Part shown: positions 20,883 to 27,135 of the stretch, piece after piece
How the letters are laid out: the number at the start of each line of letters is the position of its first letter
Numbering within the stretch: the stretch's first letter is position 1
Origin: a virus
DNA: 30,993 nucleotides
IMG/VR virus record: IMGVR_UViG_3300005613_000279
Coordinates: 1-30,993 of that record
Strand: one strand, 5' to 3'
Program-made: the position numbers and the translations under genes
Notes under the pieces: model-generated
The model's database searches: none
The model's input: only the letters and a program-made list of their open reading frames with translations
What the model was told of the DNA's origin: nothing

Positions 20883-21066
20883 TATTCCTACAAATGTTGT
20901 TCGGACACCAGAAGAAGAACGATACTGGAGTGAATGTAAAGCATCAGTTCGCAAGTCTAATCCAAAAATAAAAGAGGAAAACCCACGTTTCTATAAAATT
21001 GTGATGGGTTGCTTTCAAAAAAGAAAAGGTAATGTTAAGTCGGTAATGCAAAAGAGAGCAAAATAA
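20875..21066 (+). CDS. Small hypothetical protein, uncertain start
   Basis: Up to 63 aa. The SD AGGAGG (20870-20875) overlaps the GTG at 20875, so that GTG is a poor start. In-frame ATT at 20884 has ideal 8-nt spacing but is a rare start codon. Sequence: RTPEEERYWSECKASVRKSN, then ENPRFYKIVMGCFQKRKGN. It reads like a conserved small protein of phages and bacteria, family unknown. It ends in a TAATG overlap with the next gene. Confidence 0.55.
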   Translation: MINIPTNVVRTPEEERYWSECKASVRKSNPKIKEENPRFYKIVMGCFQKRKGNVKSVMQKRAK

Positions 21067-21239
21067 TGGACAAAAACAAAGAGGCAATGCAGGAGAGATT
21101 AAAGGACTATCCTGACGATAAATGGGATGAGGTTAATAACATTATTGCTGAATACAGTTCTATTGCGGAAGAAGGAGAAATTGACTTTTCTGTTGCTATT
21201 AAAAAGATTATCAAGGCATTAAAGAAAATTGGTACTTGA
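21066..21239 (+). CDS. Small acidic helical protein
   Basis: 57 aa, ATG in a TAATG overlap. MDKNKEAMQERLKDYPDDKW, then NIIAEYSSIAEEGEIDF and a Lys-rich helix. Its TGA stop lies inside the TTGACA -35 box of the capsid promoter. No family is recognised. Confidence 0.5.
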   Translation: MDKNKEAMQERLKDYPDDKWDEVNNIIAEYSSIAEEGEIDFSVAIKKIIKALKKIGT

Positions 21240-21264
21240 CAAGTTTTTAAAAATTTACTATTAT
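21236..21264 (+). promoter_or_regulatory. Major-capsid promoter (hairpin-leader type)
   Basis: TTGACA (21236-21241), 17 bp, TATTAT (21259-21264), the best promoter in the window. The preceding 10-mer ACTTGACAAG is shared with two other promoters. Predicted +1 is AGAGGT at 21272. Confidence 0.75.
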
Positions 21265-21284
21265 TTGTTTTAGAGGTTAGAACA

Positions 21285-21307
21285 CCCCGCAAAGTCGGGG
21301 TTTTTTT
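21285..21307 (+). terminator. Leader hairpin with U-tract before capsid gene
   Basis: CCCCG (21285-21289), loop CAAAGT, CGGGG (21296-21300), then seven Ts (21301-21307). It lies 13 nt after the predicted +1 and 16 nt before the capsid ATG. A two-codon ORF (ATG GAA TAA, 21308-21316) is squeezed between the U-tract and that ATG. Confidence 0.85.
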
Positions 21308-21316
21308 ATGGAATAA

Positions 21317-22387
21317 ATGGAATTTACAGATAGGGTAAAATCTTTAACTCAAGATAAATTGCTTCCAAAGGTGGTTGACAATATTTTGGATGGCAATGTT
21401 TTATGTCTTCGTTTAATAGGAACAGCTAAGAAATGGTCTGGCGTTAATCTCAAGAAACCGGTTAAATATCAGAAATCTGAAACTGGCGGTTCTTTCGCTG
21501 GATTAGACGCTTTCGATACATCTACCAGTTCTACAAGGAAAATTCCCTCTTATGATTTAAGAGGTTATTATCAATCAGTCGCTATCCCAGGAATTGAGAA
21601 AGCAGTTAATGCTACTGACTCAAGAGTTATGGATTTAGTTAAGGTTGAAATTGAATCTGCTCAAGAAGATATGTTAGATGGCATTGGCGACACCATTTAT
21701 GGTGATGGCACAGGAAATGCTAATAAAGACTTCTTAGGCTTAGGTGCAATCGTTGATGACAGCACTGATGTTGATACTTTAGCTGGAATTACAAGAAGCA
21801 CTGACGTATGGTGGAAAGCTATAAGAACTGCTTCTGGCGGAACTTTGAATTTAACCAAAATGGCAACTTTAGTTTCTGATACATCTGGTGGTTCTTCGCT
21901 TAGGCAAAGACCAACGATGTTTGTTTGTGATAAAACAGTTTGGGATTTATATGAAAGTCTTTTATCGGCAACTGTTAAAGCCAATTATGAGGCTTATGGT
22001 TATCCTGTTGTTACCAGAGAATCTAAAGGAGCAGTAAGACAAAGTAAAGCATTAGGTGGTAAAGCAGGGTTTGCCGCTTTAACATACAGGGGCATTCCAG
22101 TAGTTGCTGATGAGAAAGCAGACGCAGAAACACTATTCGCTTTGAATGAAAACTTTATTGACTGGTATGGTTGCAAATCACCAGACTTAACACCAATTAG
22201 CTTAGGCGCTGGTCAAATTGACGGCATCTACGCTGATGTTCCTTCTAAGAACCATGGGTTCGGTTGGACAGGTTTTAAAGTTCCAACAAACCAATTTGGT
22301 GAAGTCGGCCAGATTATATTATTAGGTAATTTAGTAACTTGGCAGCCCAGAAGGCATGGCAAGTTGACGGGGATCACAGGAGTATAA
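21317..22387 (+). CDS. Major capsid protein
   Basis: 356 aa. LSQ-type N-terminal arm (DRVKSLTQDKLLPKVVDNIL), then KYQKSETGGSFAGLDAFDTS, a long spine-like helix region with DLVKVEIESAQEDMLDGIGD, and a C-terminal half with YRGIPVVADEKADAETLFAL and FGWTGFKVPTNQFGEVGQII. The pattern is that of HK97-fold phage capsid proteins in the family with GTGN/YGDG turn motifs. It self-assembles into the icosahedral shell. Strong promoter, own leader, and position after the portal are all as expected. ATG 21317 directly follows the stop of a two-codon ORF. Confidence 0.82.
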   Translation: MEFTDRVKSLTQDKLLPKVVDNILDGNVLCLRLIGTAKKWSGVNLKKPVKYQKSETGGSFAGLDAFDTSTSSTRKIPSYDLRGYYQSVAIPGIEKAVNATDSRVMDLVKVEIESAQEDMLDGIGDTIYGDGTGNANKDFLGLGAIVDDSTDVDTLAGITRSTDVWWKAIRTASGGTLNLTKMATLVSDTSGGSSLRQRPTMFVCDKTVWDLYESLLSATVKANYEAYGYPVVTRESKGAVRQSKALGGKAGFAALTYRGIPVVADEKADAETLFALNENFIDWYGCKSPDLTPISLGAGQIDGIYADVPSKNHGFGWTGFKVPTNQFGEVGQIILLGNLVTWQPRRHGKLTGITGV

Positions 22388-22389
22388 AT

Positions 22390-23124
22390 ATGTTTACAGG
22401 CGGATTACAAATACACGAGCAAGATATATATAAACCGCATCGCTATCAGATGCATGCATTAGGAGCAATAGCAATGGCGGAGAATGGCGATTTATACCGC
22501 TATGTTTATGCTGGAACTACTACTGATTTTGTAGCAGGTAAATTATATGTTGGTATCGCTCAAACTGACAATCACAGAGATATGACGGTTGCCGCTTCTA
22601 ATGTAATTGGCGACAGGGTAGTTACCTTAGACTTGGGAGCAACCGCTATTACCGCCAACGAATATGACGAAGGTTTCTTATTCTTTAACGACAATTCGCC
22701 AGAGGGTGAATGGTATAAGATTAAAAGCCATGAAGTATCAGATCTTTCAACCGAGTGTAAATTTACCCTTGATAGACCATTATTGACTGCAACTACAGTT
22801 GATAGTTCGGAAGCTACTATTACCAGAAATCCCTACAGAATTCCAGCTATTTCTCAGCTTATAACCGAGAAAGCAGTTGGAGTTCCAGTTTGTAATTGGG
22901 ATGTATCAGCCTATGAACGATATGGATGGCTCAAGACCAGAGGTCCAGCTTGTGTTTTGATTGATGCAAACGGGACAACTGTTGGCTACAAAGTAGCAAT
23001 TTCAGACGCTACTGACGGAGCAGTTGGAGCAACAGCAGGAGACCAAACAGAAGTAGTAATTGGACAAATGTTAGATACAGGAACAGCAGGAGAATACTGC
23101 CCGCTGAACCTGATGATTGATTAA
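22390..23124 (+). CDS. Capsid-associated or decoration-type structural protein
   Basis: 244 aa from ATG 22390; a longer in-frame start inside the capsid gene is rejected. Beta-rich with few helices: YKPHRYQMHALGAIAMAENG, KLYVGIAQTDNHRDMTVAAS, VITRNPYRIP-type turns, and a C-terminus GDQTEVVIGQMLDTGTAGEY. Low Lys and many Thr/Ala/Gly, like virion surface proteins. It lies 2 nt after the capsid gene, so it is probably co-expressed with the capsid and decorates it. Family not recognised. Confidence 0.55.
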   Translation: MFTGGLQIHEQDIYKPHRYQMHALGAIAMAENGDLYRYVYAGTTTDFVAGKLYVGIAQTDNHRDMTVAASNVIGDRVVTLDLGATAITANEYDEGFLFFNDNSPEGEWYKIKSHEVSDLSTECKFTLDRPLLTATTVDSSEATITRNPYRIPAISQLITEKAVGVPVCNWDVSAYERYGWLKTRGPACVLIDANGTTVGYKVAISDATDGAVGATAGDQTEVVIGQMLDTGTAGEYCPLNLMID

Positions 23125-23182
23125 ATTTAGGCTCGTTGACGAGGAACTCGAAAGGGGAATTCAGGAGGAGCAAGGAGATTTA

Positions 23183-23206
23183 ACCCTCTTTGCAGAGGGT
23201 TTTTTT
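23183..23206 (+). terminator. Intrinsic terminator after capsid operon
   Basis: Stem ACCCTCT (23183-23189) with AGAGGGT (23194-23200), loop TTGC, then a run of Ts to 23206. It resembles the leader hairpins at 18.7, 21.3, 26.7 and 29.5 kb but no promoter is visible upstream. The region 23125-23182 also contains several purine-rich SD-like stretches. Confidence 0.8.
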
Positions 23207-23214
23207 AATAAAAA

Positions 23215-24180
23215 ATGGGAAAAGCAAGAGATTACGTACCAGCAGTAAAATTCGGACACAAATGGTATCCAGAGGATATCGTTGGTTTCCCTTATAATAC
23301 TAAGGGTGATTATTGGTTTGTTGATAAAGATATGGCCGCAGGTAGTCATAGCGGTACAAGCTGGAACGATGCCTTTCCGACTATCACTGAGGCTTTAGCG
23401 GTTGCTGGTGATGATGATGTTATTTTTGTGGCTCCAGGTCAATATAAAGAAACCGCTACTCTCGCTATTACTCAAAATAACTTGAAGCTAATAGCAGCTA
23501 ATACAGGACCAAACCACGCCTTAACACGAACTGAAATAAGACAGCACGGTAATGTAGATACTCCTTGCATTACTGTAAACGCACATGGAGTTGAAATTGC
23601 AGGATTCAGGATTACCCCCTACTCTGATGATGAGGGTATCGGTATTCTACTTGCATCTACTCAAAATTGTTATGGTTGTTATATTCATGATAATTACTTC
23701 TACTCTGTAGAAATTGGCTACATGGCTTCAGCTATTCACTCAGGAGTTAGCGGTGGTTCTTATAGCACAGACTCTCTTTGTATATTCAATAACTATTTTT
23801 ATGCAGGTGGAACAGGATCGGGCGGCGCTTCTGGTGTAGCAAAAGGAATAATTCAAATTTGGGATGGACCAAGATTTAATATTAGTGGCAATCACTTTGC
23901 ACAATATACAAACCACGCAGATAACTATGCTATCAATATATATGACACTGGTAATGGTATCAGAGGACAAATTACTAATAACTTATTTGTATCCTCAGAA
24001 TTAACAGTAGATGCCACTACTAACGTAGCCATAAACAATCCCGATCCAACAGGTGGAGACCCAATAATTGACGGTAATCACTTTATTAACTATGCGGCGG
24101 ATGCCAATTGCATGGCATATAGTACTAACCCAACTTGTGGATTGAATTATCTTAATGAAGCAGTAGTAGTGGGATCATAA
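23215..24180 (+). CDS. Right-handed beta-helix spike or depolymerase-like protein
   Basis: 321 aa. YWFVDKDMAAGSHSGTSWND is a typical start of phage beta-helix repeats, then ITEALAVAGDDDVIFVAPGQ. The body has repeated short strands and N/G turns: VEIAGFRITPYSDDEGIGIL, CYIHDNYFYSVE, NISGNHFAQYTNHADNYAI, GQITNNLFVSSE. This is the pectate-lyase-like parallel beta-helix found in tail spikes that bind or cut host surface glycans. No catalytic residues can be assigned. It starts 8 nt after the capsid-operon terminator with no visible SD, so its expression is unexplained. Confidence 0.75.
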   Translation: MGKARDYVPAVKFGHKWYPEDIVGFPYNTKGDYWFVDKDMAAGSHSGTSWNDAFPTITEALAVAGDDDVIFVAPGQYKETATLAITQNNLKLIAANTGPNHALTRTEIRQHGNVDTPCITVNAHGVEIAGFRITPYSDDEGIGILLASTQNCYGCYIHDNYFYSVEIGYMASAIHSGVSGGSYSTDSLCIFNNYFYAGGTGSGGASGVAKGIIQIWDGPRFNISGNHFAQYTNHADNYAINIYDTGNGIRGQITNNLFVSSELTVDATTNVAINNPDPTGGDPIIDGNHFINYAADANCMAYSTNPTCGLNYLNEAVVVGS

Positions 24181-24184
24181 TAAT

Positions 24185-24364
24185 ATGAAAAAATTTTGTA
24201 AAAAATGCCAAAGTTTCTTTGAAGGCAAAGCATATGGAGAAGATCAAATTTGCGGTGCTTGTAAAGATGCACTAGAAAGAGCCGGATTCCCAATTACGGC
24301 AGAGATTGTTTGGGATAAATCTCCAAAAAAATCTTCAAAAAAAGAAAGCCAAGAAGAAGAGTAA
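24185..24364 (+). CDS. Small zinc-ribbon protein after spike
   Basis: 59 aa. FCKKCQSFFEGKAYGEDQIC, GACKDALERAG: a CxxC pair and a CxxC pair about 14 residues apart, then an IVWDKSPKK tail ending acidic. A compact zinc ribbon or rubredoxin-like knuckle. It begins 4 nt after the spike stop. Confidence 0.6.
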   Translation: MKKFCKKCQSFFEGKAYGEDQICGACKDALERAGFPITAEIVWDKSPKKSSKKESQEEE

Positions 24365-24367
24365 ATA

Positions 24368-24586
24368 ATGTCCTACACGCACAACTTCGAATTTAAAAGC
24401 AATGACCATACTATTGAAGGTGAAGTAGAATTTAATACTGATGGTAAAACATCTTATTCAACAGGAAAGAACCTCTCTTTAGAGCTTAAAGAGTCTAAAG
24501 CATTTCACGATTTACTTGCCGCCTGGACAGAAATTTTTAATGCCTTTGGCGGGATTGATAAAATAGAATTAACCTCAAAAACTTGA
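24368..24586 (+). CDS. Small beta-sheet protein
   Basis: 72 aa: SYTHNFEFKSNDHTIEGEVE, then KTSYSTGKNLSLELKESKAF and a helical end FHDLLAAWTEIFNAFGG. Unknown family; its TGA stop lies within the next promoter's TTGACA. Confidence 0.5.
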   Translation: MSYTHNFEFKSNDHTIEGEVEFNTDGKTSYSTGKNLSLELKESKAFHDLLAAWTEIFNAFGGIDKIELTSKT

Positions 24587-24611
24587 CAAGAATTTTTATT
24601 AGTGTTATTTT
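24583..24611 (+). promoter_or_regulatory. Leaderless-type promoter
   Basis: TTGACA (24583-24588), 17 bp, TATTTT (24606-24611), with ACTTGACAAG at 24581-24590. ATG 24621 is 9 nt after the -10, giving a leader of only a few bases. Confidence 0.55.
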
Positions 24612-24620
24612 GCTTTTAGC

Positions 24621-25091
24621 ATGCCAAAAGCGTCTAAAACAAAAAATCCCCAAGATGTAATTGTTTTCTGCAATATCCACAAAAAAGATTTTACTTTTAA
24701 TTTTGACGGCAATCCTTATACTGTTAAAGCAGGAGAAACCCGCTTTTTTCCCCGTTTCCTTGCTCTTCATGGCGCTAAACATTTAATTGACAAAATACTT
24801 AACGAACAAGATAAAAAGACAAGCCTTGATAATTTAAGAGAAAAATTAGGGAAGCAGATTATTCTTGGTTTAGCTGATAAGTATAAGCCGGAAGCGCCTA
24901 AGACATTATCGCAAAAAGTGGAAGAACTTAACCCCGAAGAGAAATTTGAAGAATTAGAAAAGAAAGAAATTAAACCATTGCCAACTAAAAAAGAACTATT
25001 AGCTCAAGCCAAAACTAAGGGATTAGTGGTAGATAAGAAAATGAAGAAAATGACTGTTAAAGCACTCATGGAAATGCTGGAGGATTTATGA
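24621..25091 (+). CDS. Structural or accessory phage protein
   Basis: 156 aa. Residues 12-60 (DVIVFCNIHKKDFTFNFDGN, then PYTVKAGETRFFPRFLALHG, AKHLIDKIL) form a compact beta/alpha domain whose pattern looks conserved among phages. The C-terminal 70 residues are a charged, Lys/Glu-rich region ending in a SAP-like helix pair (TKKELLAQAKTKGLVVDKKM, TVKALMEML). It is predicted to be leaderless and is coupled to the next gene by ATGA. Virion assembly role is inferred from position only. Confidence 0.55.
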   Translation: MPKASKTKNPQDVIVFCNIHKKDFTFNFDGNPYTVKAGETRFFPRFLALHGAKHLIDKILNEQDKKTSLDNLREKLGKQIILGLADKYKPEAPKTLSQKVEELNPEEKFEELEKKEIKPLPTKKELLAQAKTKGLVVDKKMKKMTVKALMEMLEDL

Positions 25092-25702
25092 CAGACGATA
25101 AAGATTTAAACCTAGAAGAAGAAAAACCAGAAGAAAAAGAGGAGTTAGACCCTAAAATTCAAGACCAGATAAATAAAGGTATTAGCGATGGTATTGCTAA
25201 AGCGAAGGAAGATTTAAAACCAGAACTAGAACCAGAAGAAAAATCTGATCTTGAAAGTTTTGTTGACTCCGGCTGGCAGCCGAAGACATGGAATGATGTT
25301 TTTAGGAAAAATAAGGAAATCAGTAAAGGCGTTGCTAAAGAGATTTATGAGCAATCGGCTAAAGAAAAAGAGGAAGAACTAAAAAAGATTAATGAGCGAT
25401 TTGATAGCCAGTTTGAGGACTTAAGGAAGGATGGAGAAAAGATTGACAAGGCAACCGAAAAAGAAGTATTTAAACTAGGGATAAAATTAGGAAGCAGCAA
25501 TATAAAAGAACTGTATAATGTTCACAAAAGCATTAAGGCGGCTAAGAAGGAAGCGGTAGTGGAAAAGACATTGAACCTTGCTGAGAGAGCAAGCAAGGTT
25601 GGTTCAAGAAATTCTGCTGAAAAGAGTAAAGGTCAAAAGTCTTATGCTGATATAGCTAGTAAGAGTATGGATGATTTAGTTGATGAGGCGTTTGGTGAGT
25701 AA
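25088..25702 (+). CDS. Acidic coiled-coil protein, scaffold-like
   Basis: 204 aa. Acidic N-terminus (DLNLEEEKPEEKEELDPKIQ), then a Trp-containing patch (LESFVDSGWQPKTWNDVF) and long charged helices (YEQSAKEKEEELKKINERFD). The C-terminus is basic/mixed, SYADIASKSMDDLVDEAFGE. Composition resembles scaffolding proteins, although those usually precede the capsid gene and this one follows it. It overlaps both neighbours by 4-8 bases and has GGAGG upstream. Scaffold call is weak. Confidence 0.45.
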   Translation: MTDDKDLNLEEEKPEEKEELDPKIQDQINKGISDGIAKAKEDLKPELEPEEKSDLESFVDSGWQPKTWNDVFRKNKEISKGVAKEIYEQSAKEKEEELKKINERFDSQFEDLRKDGEKIDKATEKEVFKLGIKLGSSNIKELYNVHKSIKAAKKEAVVEKTLNLAERASKVGSRNSAEKSKGQKSYADIASKSMDDLVDEAFGE

Positions 25703-25892
25703 AAATAAGAAAAAGAAACCAGTTAAAAAAATGCCTACATTCAAGGAAAGGCAGGATGAGTTTGTTAAGAGAGTTAATAAAGTTGGCGAAGACTTAGGAA
25801 TTGCCATTACTGCTAAACTCAATGTTACTGAAGACGGCATTGTTCCCAAGTTATTTTTATCTGATGTCTTAAAAAAACCAAAGAAAAAGTGA
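25695..25892 (+). CDS. Small basic protein (GTG start)
   Basis: 65 aa from GTG 25695 (GAGG about 7 nt upstream); in-frame ATG 25683 is an alternative. N-terminus SKNKKKKPVKKMPTFKERQD, then VKRVNKVGEDLGIAITAKLN and IVPKLFLSDVLKK. No family is recognised. It overlaps the next gene by GTGA. Confidence 0.5.
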   Translation: MSKNKKKKPVKKMPTFKERQDEFVKRVNKVGEDLGIAITAKLNVTEDGIVPKLFLSDVLKKPKKK

Positions 25893-26659
25893 ATGAATTT
25901 TTTGATACTGACAAGCTCTTCAAAACTGGTGTTGAAAGAATAACCCGTGCTTTAGACAAATTTCCTGAATTGATTATTGAAACCCGTAAAAAATATGCTT
26001 TGCTTTTGCCGAAGGTAAAAACATTGCGTGAAGAAATTAAAAAACTTGAGGAAAAGAAAGATAAACTGGAAGAGGATTGTAAAAAATACAGTATTAAGAT
26101 ACCAAAACTAAGACAAATTGAGAGTGTTTTAAGAATAAAACTTATTAATATGAAAGATAGACATGATGAGGCTATTAGTAAGTCAAAAAGGGCTTTTAAA
26201 AAGGAAAGTGATGTTACTAAACATCTGTTAAACGAACAAGCAGCAGAACTTGATGTGAGGGCCGAGAATTTAGCGAAGCATAAGAAAGAAGTTAAGAAAA
26301 GGTTATCAACTGCTAAAAGGATTCAAGAACGTGCTATAGATAAAGAAAAGGAAATGGAGGATAGAATAGGTGAATTACAAAAGAAAGAAATCGCTTTATC
26401 AAAAAAGAAAATGAAGTTTGAGAAAAACCGTTTGGAAATTGAACGGAAACAATCAGGGAAAAGTGATGCTATTGACAAAGCAGTAATGAAGGCTATTGCT
26501 AAAAAAGATGTTGCATTAAAAGAAAGAGAGGCAATAGTTACTTTTAAAGAAAAGGCTTTTAATAAAAAAAAGGTGGAATTGGATAAACGGGAAAGAGCCT
26601 TGAAAGTTGAGGAAATCAGGCTTAAAGACAGGATAAAGACATTTGAAGCTCATCAGTAA
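25889..26659 (+). CDS. Long coiled-coil protein
   Basis: 256 aa from GTG 25889. A short folded start (FFDTDKLFKTGVERITRALD) is followed by almost uninterrupted charged helix from residue 45 to the end: REEIKKLEEKKDKLEEDCKK, RAENLAKHKKEVKKRLSTAK, RIGELQKKEIALSKKKMKFE, DKRERALKVEEIRLKDRIKT. A rod-like structural or tether protein; far too short to be a normal tape measure but its composition would suit a short one. Family not recognised. Confidence 0.55.
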   Translation: MNEFFDTDKLFKTGVERITRALDKFPELIIETRKKYALLLPKVKTLREEIKKLEEKKDKLEEDCKKYSIKIPKLRQIESVLRIKLINMKDRHDEAISKSKRAFKKESDVTKHLLNEQAAELDVRAENLAKHKKEVKKRLSTAKRIQERAIDKEKEMEDRIGELQKKEIALSKKKMKFEKNRLEIERKQSGKSDAIDKAVMKAIAKKDVALKEREAIVTFKEKAFNKKKVELDKRERALKVEEIRLKDRIKTFEAHQ

Positions 26660-26670
26660 TATGCTATAAT
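26643..26670 (+). promoter_or_regulatory. Promoter before fibre-type genes (hairpin-leader type)
   Basis: TTGAAG (26643-26648), 16 bp, perfect TATAAT (26665-26670). Predicted +1 region is AGAGGT at 26678, as in the other three leaders of this kind. Confidence 0.6.
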
Positions 26671-26688
26671 AACAGTGAGAGGTAATTC

Positions 26689-26710
26689 GCCCCATTCTTG
26701 GGGCTTTTTT
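26689..26710 (+). terminator. Leader hairpin with U-tract
   Basis: GCCCCA (26689-26694), loop TTCT, TGGGGC (26699-26704), then six Ts. It lies between the AGAGGT at +1 and ATG 26716. It ends the upstream coiled-coil transcript or attenuates the fibre transcript. Confidence 0.85.
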
Positions 26711-26715
26711 ATTTA

Positions 26716-27135
26716 ATGAACGAAACTGGAAAACGTGACGATAATAGAACAGTAGTTGCTTTAGGAGCAACTGATAATGCGGCATTGGAAACAAAGATGC
26801 TTCGGGTCGATCCGACCACTTTAAGATTAAAAACTACTACCACAATATCATCAGCGGTTATGGAGACTGGTTTTACTGCTTATGTTTCTACTACTGTCAA
26901 TCTGGCTACTGCTGATACTCAATATTTACTACCAGGAACAGAGCAGTCAGATAGAGTAACAATTATTGTTTTGAACAAATCTGATACGAATATTTATATT
27001 GGAAGTAGTGCGGTTACGACTGGAACAGGCATTTTATTAACTGCTGGTGAAAAGATAGCAATCGATTCTAAAAGTGGATTATATGCAGTATGCGGGGTAA
27101 ATAACAAGAATGTTAATGTTTTGGAGTGTAAATGA
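26716..27135 (+). CDS. Small virion protein with fibre-type N-terminal module
   Basis: 139 aa from ATG 26716 (a TTG inside the hairpin is rejected). Residues 8-40 (DNRTVVALGATDNAALETKM, LRVDPTTLRLKTTT) resemble the N-terminus of the protein starting at 30026, suggesting a shared particle-attachment module. The rest is Thr/Ser/Ala-rich beta: FTAYVSTTVNLATADTQYLL, VTIIVLNKSDTNIYIGSSAV, and a Gly/Val-rich end. It overlaps the large fibre gene by ATGA. Likely a tail- or fibre-attachment protein. Confidence 0.5.
   Translation: MNETGKRDDNRTVVALGATDNAALETKMLRVDPTTLRLKTTTTISSAVMETGFTAYVSTTVNLATADTQYLLPGTEQSDRVTIIVLNKSDTNIYIGSSAVTTGTGILLTAGEKIAIDSKSGLYAVCGVNNKNVNVLECK

Noticed and set aside
25088-26659. 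Tape-measure protein
   Set aside because: The coiled-coil proteins here are 204 and 256 aa and lack hydrophobic segments and tail-assembly neighbours.
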